A stretch of 64,000 bases of DNA. Origin: Nymphaea colorata (Eukaryota; Streptophyta; Magnoliopsida; Nymphaeales; Nymphaeaceae). A model generated the notes under the pieces. The model was not told where the DNA came from, did no database searches, and worked only from the letters and a program-made list of their open reading frames with translations. The stretch is taken from the NCBI RefSeq assembly GCF_008831285.2, contig NC_045147.1, forward strand, positions 6,416,334 through 6,480,333. The letters are read 5' to 3'. Of the stretch, positions 56,995 through 64,000 are shown one piece after another. Each line of letters starts with the position of its first letter. The first letter of the stretch is position 1. The position numbers and the translations under genes are program-made.

Positions 56995-58044
56995 CTACTC
57001 AGCAAGCAGAGATATCCTCCTCGCGGTCTTTGCATAGGGATTGAGCTTCAGGAGCGCACCAAGGTTTTTCAGCGGATTCTTCTTCAGCGTCCTGCGCTTA
57101 ATATCTGTCTTTGCGGGCTTCAAGACAGACTGCACTTCGTCTGAGTTAATGATCCTCCCAAGATCGGCATTTGTCATCTTTGTCCTGGGAAGAATGTATC
57201 CAGTCTTTTTTTCCGACACCTTGTACAAACCACCGTAGACAGCATCCAGCTTCTCGAAGGCACATTTGGTCCAAATGATGAACCGACCCAAATGACCACT
57301 GGGAGCAAGCTTAAGGAGATTAAGCCGGTCCACGCAGGCCACTTCGACGTCGGGGATATTACAGAAAGCCTTGACGAGCTTCGATCCCTTGGATCCGTAG
57401 ACAATCAACGGGCCCTTGCGAGAAACGTAGCGGCGGTTGCGCATCTTTTCCTTCCCAGGACGAACGGACCGGCTTGTCTTCGCGTGCTCTACGTCAGGAC
57501 CGGCACCAATCTGGTTCAGGAGCTTCAATGCTCCGGAGGTCTTCTCCATGGACTCGACGGAGTTCGACAGAACAAGCAGTAACTCGGGAACGGACTCGAT
57601 ACAGTGTCCATGGGCGAGGACAAGAGAAGGCACGATAGAGGAGGCCATGGCGAACCGGCATTGCTTGATATTGATGTTGTGGTGCCAGTGGCGCCAGATC
57701 TTCATCGAGGCGAACATCCACCTGCCACGACACATGTTCCCGAAGGCACCCTGGCCGGCGCGGTGCGTGCCACCATCGGGAACATGAGGGATACGGGAGA
57801 TGGCATGGCTGGTGCCCCAGGACTCGGCAGAGTTTTGGTGACCGGCGCGCCTGGAGACCGCATAAGGCTGGTGTTTGTTATTGGAGAGGTTGTCGCGAAC
57901 AAAGGAGATGATGTCCGGCTGGATCGGAACCCAGAGGACCTCCGGGAGAGGGACAGACACCGCAGCGCCATTGATTGCCATGTCACCCTCCACAGACTGG
58001 ACGGTCACCAACGGGCGGGCTTCAGCGGTGGCCGGGGGAGCCAT
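56995..58044 (-). pseudogene. RPL4: Truncated RPL4 (uL4) copy, 349 codons
   Basis: RPL4 is a 60S ribosomal protein lining the peptide exit tunnel. The frame from ATG at 58044 gives [101 protein letters not shown] and [20 protein letters not shown], ending [11 protein letters not shown]. An ATG six codons upstream (58062) is less likely, because family members begin near the MAPP start. Plant RPL4 has about 405 residues. Here a TAG replaces the alanine after LLAE, and about 16 more codons (QSVKAKAEKLDKKRK) still match beyond it. Conserved residues of the loop are altered (RRWHRR to RHWHHN, GGRMF to GRWMF, GG-HLG to SG-HLG). No intron interrupts the copy. It is long and open but probably a pseudogene. 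Confidence 0.75.
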
Positions 58045-58400
58045 TGCTTTCCTCTCTCTCACTCACTCTCTCCCTTTCTCTCTCTCTGGGACAGAGGCAG
58101 CTCTGTTGAACAGCAGTGATAGGAAACCGAGGCCAGAGGGAGTCTATATGGAAGCCCTAACGAGCTTCTTTTTGGTCTCGAGAAAGCTCGTCCCACCCCG
58201 ATATTTTCCGAAGTTGTTACAACGGTCCTCATCCAACTATGATACGTGCCAAATTTGGACCATATCGAGGAATGCCGAAGGTGCTACTGAAGTGCCCAAA
58301 TCCTACATGAGGCTATCTTTTCTTGCAAGGGTGCTGTAGCGGAATGCGAAGGAAACCATAATGAGGTTAACTTCGGGGAGGCGTTCACGGACAATAGCGT
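58045..58400 (-). promoter_or_regulatory. GA-rich leader and upstream region of the RPL4 copy
   Basis: On the minus strand the 50 bases before the ATG are a GAGAGAGA-type leader, common in plant ribosomal-protein 5' UTRs. A GTTAGGGCTTCC word lies about 110 bases upstream of the ATG and resembles a telo-box. Presence of leader and possible promoter elements suggests the copy was taken with its upstream region. No TATA box was identified with confidence. Confidence 0.35.
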
Positions 58401-61400
58401 AAGAAATCTTAGTGATGCTAATATTTGACTTATGGGGGCAACCTCAGGAGATGTCGAAATTTTAAGTGAGGCTAATCTCCCGAGTACAAGGTAGGGTCAG
58501 CTAGTGAAGACGTGTTGGAGTTAAGGGAGGCTAAGGCCGAACTTAGTATTTTGAATATGGGCAGACCTAATGCCCATAGTGAGCTAGTTGGTCAAGGTGA
58601 AGATGAAGTGGGTGCACCACAACCACATCAAGCAATGGGCAAGCGGAAGGAGACAAGTGGATCCGGACATAGCGGAAGGATGAGCGAGCAAGAAGATCCG
58701 ACGAGCAAAACCAAGTGGATCCGAGATCAAAGAAGGGTCCACGAGCAAGAGGTTGAAGACTTGATATGGGACCCGAGAGAACCGTGCCTAGCATACCTTC
58801 TACAACAGCCTAGGGTCAACCTAGGTGAGGTGGGCGCAAGCCCAATCACATATCAACACTTCGCAAGCGGATTTGGATCACGGGCCAAACGCCCAAATCA
58901 TTTCTTATTCTTGTTTGGGTCATTGACCTGTTTTTACTTATGTACCGTTTCTCTTTTGTTTGAGTCGGTTTGTATAAGTCTCATACCGAGATGAGTTAGG
59001 AACCGGTTCAGCCATGTCTATAAAGGTTGAAAACCGAGACATTGTTTAGAATGATTTGATGAATTAAAAGTTTTTCTCTCTCCCTCTGCGTGAGGAGTTC
59101 ACTTGGTCCTTAGGGCGCGTGGCTCTTTTAGAGCACTACACTACAACACTCACCAAGCCGTGAGCATATTGAGGAGTTTGCTTGATTAATGGCTGTCGGT
59201 AACCATTAACGTGAAGTTCGTCATCGTTCCTGAACAAAGGAATCCTTGGATAGGGAGCCGTGCCTTCACCTTAACCATGAAAGTGTTGAGAGGCGTCTGC
59301 ACTATAGGGAGGTGGAGAAGAAGACGAGCCGCGGTTCTGCCCGTCCCTCATCCATCATCGACATCCCGCGAGATCTCATCCTAAAGCTAAGTTTTCCATC
59401 TTCCTAGATACTTAGCGGAAGAGTTCTCGGTTTCACCTTGTTTACAACATCAATGTAGCTTCCATCCTTGCATTCAAGTTTATCTTGTCTAACTAGGATT
59501 GGAGAGGCGGCACTGAGTGAAGAGGGAAATCCGATTGTGGGAGGCTCCAATGGAAGAAGGAAGCATCCGATTGTTCATCCGGAATAATCACCTAAATTCT
59601 GGTTTTCCTAAGGAATATCACTGATGGGATAAGGCGCTCTACATCCCTATTGAAAATTTGAGCTTTTAAAGGAAGGTTGTGGAACGAGGAAGAAGAAAGA
59701 AGGAAGAGGAGTCAACTTGCTGGAGAGAGGAGGGAAAACGCGCGGAGAGAAGATCTCAGGTTTCTGAAGAAGTGTGCCAGAACATATCTCTAATCAGAAA
59801 GCGATTGCCAGAGATCCACTAGGAGTTTTAAGGTGTGCCATAGCTCGTTGGAAAGCTCTCAATGTCCTCTCCAACATACTAAAATTTCAAGAGATCGGAC
59901 GACGGCAAGGCAGTCAAATCCGTGACGAAAGTCAGCTGCTTCTGCTGCCGCCACTGAGGCGCAGCCGCCGCAGAACCACCACTTGCAGAGGCTGTTTCCG
60001 GCGATTCCCGGGGAGTTTTCAGGTGAGTCATATACCGTTAGATTTGTAATTAAAATTTATACAACATATCCAAATTTCACGATAAATGGAGTTGATCTGA
60101 CCATTGAAACCTCTTCTGCAAGTTACTCCCTGTCATTGGCCTGTTTACCGGAATCCATGGAGTGACTCTGAAATCTGGCCAACAATCCGACCAGCTCGGG
60201 CTAGATCCGGCCAGCTCATAGACTTGGTGAACTATTCCTAATCTACCCTTGCTGAGAATTAATTTTCTTAAAATATTAATTATATCTCAAGGGTATATTG
60301 GTCCAAGCCATCTCGAGCTAACCCTAATGCAAGGCAGGCCATAAGGTGATTCAAAAGGAAGGATTGACGCCTTCCAGCTCTTGCTAAATCCTATCCCGTC
60401 GGAATAGGAAGGGTGTGGAGGACAGGTGTCATTCATAGGATGAAGGCGCCAATCCAGCGAGGTTCTGATCCGGGGCTGTTTACAAATGAAGAAAGGAGCA
60501 CGCGCCACCTAGCACCCGTCCCTAAATGGAATGAGCGCATGATCTAATCTGACCCTACAGATTTGGAAGGTGCAATCAACCCACCAAGGTTCATTGAACC
60601 TGGACCTAAGGCAGTTAGGGAGGGTTCTAGAAGAGAACACTTGGAGCTGCCACGTGGTTACATTTCCCTAATCACCACCTACAAGTAAGGAAAGTATTCT
60701 ATGTGCGAGAAAAGGAAGGTCTTGGCCTACACCAAGATAGGAAGGAGATTCGCCTACCATTTGGGGAGAAGATCTCAACCAGCTCAAGGTGCCAACTTGG
60801 GAAGGTGAATTCGTCCTAGGTGCATTGAACCTGGATGTGTTACGAATAAGGAAGGAAGGAGGAGGTGAATTCGGCAGCTACAAATTAGGAAAGAGATCCT
60901 TTGCATCAAATGTGGAAGGTGACCCGGGCAACAATCTTGGAAGGTGATCCCTGACGATAATCTTGGAAGATCATCTTGCGCCATCTTTGGGAGTAGCCCA
61001 AATCAGAAGGAGGAGACTAAGGAAGGTGCTGCCACCTAGGTTCATTGAACCTAGACAGCACCTAACTTGGAAGGTGAGAAGGCAGGCGAGCAAGTGGGAC
61101 CCATCTCTCTTGACGTGTGAACTTAGTGCCATCTTTGAGAGAAGCCCGACTTAGAAGGAAGGACCAGGACCTAGTCAACCTTCCTCACGTGAACCAGGTG
61201 GAGTCAAACCTTGACCGTGGACCAGCAGCATAGCAATGACCAAGAAGGCGTGGACCCACTTTCATGAATTGACCATGAAGGCTCGAACATACCTAGCCTA
61301 GCACCGGACCTACATTGAAGGAACCGCGTTCGCCAAGCGAGATTGGTGATTGCTTCCCCCAATCGACTTGTTTACATCTTGGGGTTGAAATCTAATCCGG

Positions 61401-62110
61401 TGAATGCATCTAATTGCTCTCTATCCTTCATTGCTTAATTGATTGCATTGTGACTTCCTTGTAATTGTCTTGAGCTAAGGAGAACAGAGAGAAGAGCCGT
61501 AACTACTACGGATGGACATAAGGCATGACTAAAGGTGTTTGGACAAAGAGCTGAATACTAGAGGGCAGCAATAGCTGCGGTCTTTACCTCTAGTCATCTT
61601 TATCGAGAGACCTCAAGCGTGGCCCCGAGAGGTAACATTCCACAACACCCTATAGAAATTGGGGTTGGGCATGTGATTGTAGCCGGACAAGAGGCTAAGT
61701 CAGCAACCGTGGAATCCTCTAAGGCTCTCTTTAGCCAAGGACACATTCCCAGGTTAAGAAGACCCACCTAGGGTTTGGGTGTGGTTTGTTGCACTTAGGC
61801 ATGGTTTGAACAGGATAGTTTGGTGAATGAATGTGCTTGATTGAGTGAGGAGAGCTATTTTTGTATCGCTCACGTTTGTAATAAGCCTGACATCCTTGTA
61901 GCATTTTGTAGTAGGTTAAGACTTGGGCGGGTTTAACTTTACTTGTTCATCTTGACTCAAGGGAAAATTAAGCCAGGGTGACTGTCCGGTAGGGTTTTAA
62001 AAGTGTAAATCTTAACCTCTCTTTGATTGGTGAGCCTCCTTCCATAGATCTTGGGAGTAGGATCAGGCCTCAGTGGCAAAATTTATCCGCCGTAGCTCCC
62101 GACCCTACCA
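58401..62110 (+). mobile_element. LTR or leader-like sequence of an LTR retrotransposon, no genes
   Basis: About 3.7 kb ends in CCCTACCA, followed by a perfect primer site (62113-62124), as a 5' LTR would. A TATA word (TATAAAGG, 59018-59025) is followed by text typical of an LTR transcript start. The word CATAGCTCGTTGGAAAGCTC near 59838 is common in plant gypsy LTRs and leaders. The left boundary was not found, and no second LTR lies in the window. Open frames such as 58512-58994 (+, 160 codons) lack domains. It could be one very long LTR or several nested pieces. Confidence 0.45.
60587..61052. repeat. Three spaced palindromic 15-mers
   Basis: AGGTTCATTGAACCT or a one-base variant occurs at 60587-60601, 60818-60832 and 61038-61052. 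Each is preceded by GGAAGGTG about 15-20 bases upstream. Apart from the central base it reads the same on both strands. Between them are many degenerate CTTGGAAGGTG words (60780-61070). The spacing of 231 and 220 bases suggests old duplication of a roughly 225-bp unit. Confidence 0.7.
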
Positions 62111-62112
62111 GT

Positions 62113-62124
62113 TGGTATCAGAGC
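62113..62124 (+). other. tRNA-iMet primer-binding site 1
   Basis: TGGTATCAGAGC on the plus strand, two bases after a CA that could end an LTR. It is a perfect 12-base match. Confidence 0.7.
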
Positions 62125-62350
62125 ATTGTGGGGGACCCAGGCGCATCTCAAAGTCTTTCTTGGACCGTGAGCACATCAGTGGATTTCGGGCACAACCAGA
62201 TTTTATTCAATGGAAGATTTCATACCCTACTGTCAGAGCATTGTGGGGGACCCAAGCGCATCTCAAAGTCTTTCTTGGACCGTGAGCACAACAGTGGATT
62301 TCTGGCACAACTAGATTTTATTCAGTGGGAGATTTCATACCCTACTCATA
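62121..62350 (+). repeat. 115-bp tandem duplication after the primer site
   Basis: Two copies start with GAGCATTGTGGGGGACCC at 62121 and 62236. Both contain CATCTCAAAGTCTTTCTTGG and ATTTCATACCCTACT and differ at several bases. The second copy is preceded by CTGTCAGAGC, a partial copy of the primer site, so the duplicated unit included part of it. Confidence 0.85.
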
Positions 62351-62363
62351 CCAACCTATGAGT

Positions 62364-62375
62364 TGGTATCAGAGC
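62364..62375 (+). other. tRNA-iMet primer-binding site 2
   Basis: A second perfect TGGTATCAGAGC, 251 bases downstream of the first. It is followed by TGTTTGGAGGCTCC. Only one site can be used in a given element, so either the region is duplicated or two elements are nested. Confidence 0.7.
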
Positions 62376-62920
62376 TGTTTGGAGGCTCCGGCGTGCTCAA
62401 ACTTCATCAAATCTAGCAGCTACACATGATGGTACAACAGGCATAACAGTGAGAACATCAAATTCCGACTGCTTGGGGTGAAAGTGTAGACCACAGATTT
62501 CAGATTGTTAGCAGCCAGCAGTGGTAAACGGCTAAGTTCCAGGGGTGAACGGCCTCGAAATCATCTGGAATTTGGTGGAGAGGTGTATAATTATTGTGGC
62601 TTCAAGGGCATATAGGACACTGGACTTGATTTTCTCAGAAAACCCGGATTTCATACCCTTTATCAACCAAACAGGCTGGCAGATTCTGTCCTGTGTGTAG
62701 TTTACCAGGAAGATCGAGGTATTTTAGTGGGTTCGACATCTCGGATTGAGCTGAAATGTTGTGGAGAGTTAGATAACTATTATATCTTCGTGCTGACCAA
62801 GTTTGAGGTCAAAATTTTATCGATAAGTACAGTTGTGCATGAAGCTACTATCTGCCTGTTGTTACACTTAGGACTGCAGCTAAGCTCACCACTTAGCATA
62901 GGGTGATCGAACCCGAGGTG
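62376..62920. other. Non-coding DNA after the primer sites
   Basis: No Gag or other coding similarity follows. It may be leader of the same element, cut off before its genes. Confidence 0.4.
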
Positions 62921-63120
62921 CGCTGCCGAGGCACCAGGTGGGTGCGGCAGTTTAGGTTCCTTTGGGGACCCGGCTGAGGGTGAGAGGCAGCTACCGAGGT
63001 GCCGGGTGGGCGCGGTGGAAGGCGACTTCCTTTTGCCTCCCTTGTAGAAGAGCAATCTCGGGCTGAGTTTAGTTTCAGGCCAACACACTAACGTCGGCAC
63101 CAGGTGGGTGCGTTGGTGAG
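62921..63120. repeat. GC-rich repeat, three copies
   Basis: The motif CGAGG-RCCRGGTGGGYGCGG occurs near 62924 and 62994, and a variant GTCGGCACCAGGTGGGTGCG near 63093. Spacing is about 70 and 100 bases. No coding potential is recognised. Confidence 0.7.
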
Positions 63121-63231
63121 AGGTTGAAGGGCTGCACCCAAGCAGCCAAGGCTGGGTTAGGAGGAGCAGTCCCCACTAGCTCAGTCCATCGAAGAATTTC
63201 GGACGTTAAAACCCAAACAGAATTCAAAAAT

Positions 63232-63601
63232 GTTATACAATAATGTAATATTTGTAATGTATAATATATGTATACTAATATAACATATACATATATGTAT
63301 ATTATGTAATATATACATGTATGCATATACGTATATACATAACATATTATGTATTATTATATATATAATACATAATATGTTGTGTATACACATATATATC
63401 ATATATATATATATGATATATATGTGTATATAATACATAATATGTTGTGTATATACGTGTATGCATACATGTATATATATAATACATAATATGTTATGTA
63501 TATACGCATATGCATACATGTATCTATTACATAATACATATTGTATATGTTATGTTAGTATACATATATTGTACATTACAAATATTACATTATTGTATAA
63601 C
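63232..63601. repeat. 370-bp AT-rich near-perfect palindrome
   Basis: The left end GTTATACAATAATGTAATAT is the reverse complement of the right end, ATATTACATTATTGTATAAC. Pairing continues through TTTGTAATGTA and TATGTATACTAA on the left against matching text on the right, with few mismatches, to a centre near 63416 made of alternating AT. Single-stranded DNA or RNA from it would fold into one long hairpin with arms of about 185 bases. Purely microsatellite origin would not explain the matching non-TA words at the ends. It could be a foldback MITE. No target duplication is clear. Confidence 0.75.
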
Positions 63602-63633
63602 GTACACATACTTTGTATACATATGTATATGAT

Positions 63634-63743
63634 ATATATATGTCACATGGGTACAGGGTGCGGGTATTGGTGCTGGATGCAACAAGTTTCAAAAAAATTT
63701 GGTGTGGGTGCGACAAGAGCATGTATATATATACATACATACA
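63634..63743 (+). mobile_element. Partial relative of the nested DNA element at 36 kb
   Basis: TGTCACATGGGTACAGGGTG, then TTTCAAAAAAATTTGG, GTGGGTGCGAC and a TATATA tract occur in the same order and spacing as at 36084-36200 (TATCACATAGGTACGGG, TTTTCAAAAAATTTGG, GGTATGGCCG, TATATA). Only the first 110 bases or so are present before unrelated DNA. Confidence 0.6.
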
Positions 63744-64000
63744 TATAGGGGCAGAGCCAGGGGGCATGTCTGGGCCGTGACCCCACCACAGCGAATTGAA
63801 AAAAAAAAATTAAAAAATTTGAAAATTTTTAGTTTGGCCCCACCTGAATCCAGCCTGCCCGCAGCCCCTTTCCTTGCCCTATTTCGAAAACTGGTTTTCA
63901 AAGGGGGAAAACGAAGCTGCAAGAAGAGAGTGCGAGGGAGAGTACGAGAGACAAAGAGAGGGAGATAGAGAATGAAAGAGTGAGAATGGGAGCACGAGAG
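63744..64000. other. Possible start of another element, runs off the window
   Basis: AGGGGCAGAGCCAGGGGGCA and the following GGCCGTGACCCC are words often seen at the ends of plant hAT-type elements. An A-rich run and a GAGA-rich tract follow. The window ends before any boundary can be confirmed. Confidence 0.3.

Noticed and set aside
57604-58119. 171-codon open frame on the plus strand
   Set aside because: It is antisense to the RPL4 copy and owes its length to the RPL4 codon composition. The RPL4 reading is unambiguous.
58512-58994. 160-codon open frame (+)
   Set aside because: Charged and repetitive at the start, hydrophobic at the end, no domain. It lies in LTR-like DNA.
63185-63770. Tyr/Ile-rich open frames around the AT palindrome
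   Set aside because: They are compositional artefacts of TATATG/CATATA DNA on both strands.
1-64000. CRISPR array, bacterial operon, or organelle insertion
   Set aside because: No regularly spaced direct repeats with unique spacers. Gene fragments and elements are all of plant nuclear type, and no plastid or mitochondrial gene was recognised.

Overview
The window is nuclear DNA of a flowering plant, and almost all of it is transposable-element sequence and broken host-gene fragments. The evidence is a plant Ty1/copia element primed by initiator-Met tRNA, a plant Ty3/gypsy chromovirus, CACTA, FAR1-like and hAT-like relics, and fragments of plant-type RPL4, RPL18, KASII, eIF3b and a Mut7-C exonuclease-like gene. 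I cannot name the species. I found no rRNA, tRNA or CRISPR array and no clearly functional host gene.

Layout. 1-3.3 kb: non-coding, with two short tandem duplications. 3.3-3.7 kb: CACTA transposase fragment (+), fused to a truncated gypsy LTR. 3.7-12.8 kb: old, heavily mutated Ty3/gypsy chromovirus (-), with a 333-bp hAT-like MITE inside its gag. 12.8-14.2 kb: FAR1-like fragment. 14.2-33.2 kb: AT-rich non-coding DNA with four strong TATA-like sites and several small duplications.

33.2-49.9 kb: a gene-fragment module (eIF3b N-terminal relic, spacer, Mut7-C zinc-ribbon exon) present as three partial direct copies, A, B and C. Later insertions landed in the copies. Copy A holds a non-autonomous gypsy derivative (36008-38382), itself interrupted by a 1,031-bp DNA element with an 8-bp target duplication. 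Copy A also holds a complete, recently inserted Ty1/copia element (38959-44282). Copy B holds a solo LTR (44722-44954).

49.9-58.1 kb: RPL18 5' fragment (-), decayed copia element (+), KASII two-exon fragment (-), and a truncated RPL4 copy (-) whose 3' end could splice into the KASII exons. 58.1-62.4 kb: LTR or leader-like sequence (+) with two perfect primer-binding-site matches. 62.4-64 kb: short GC-rich repeats, a 370-bp AT-rich palindrome, and the end of a second element of the family nested at 36 kb.

The only machinery that looks complete is the copia element: 1,410-residue Gag-Pol frame, matching LTRs, primer site, polypurine tract and target duplication. Everything else with coding similarity is truncated, frameshifted, or has lost catalytic residues. 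The relative order can be read: module duplication first, then the gypsy derivative (about eight LTR substitutions), then the copia insertion (no LTR substitutions, one GA unit of length difference).
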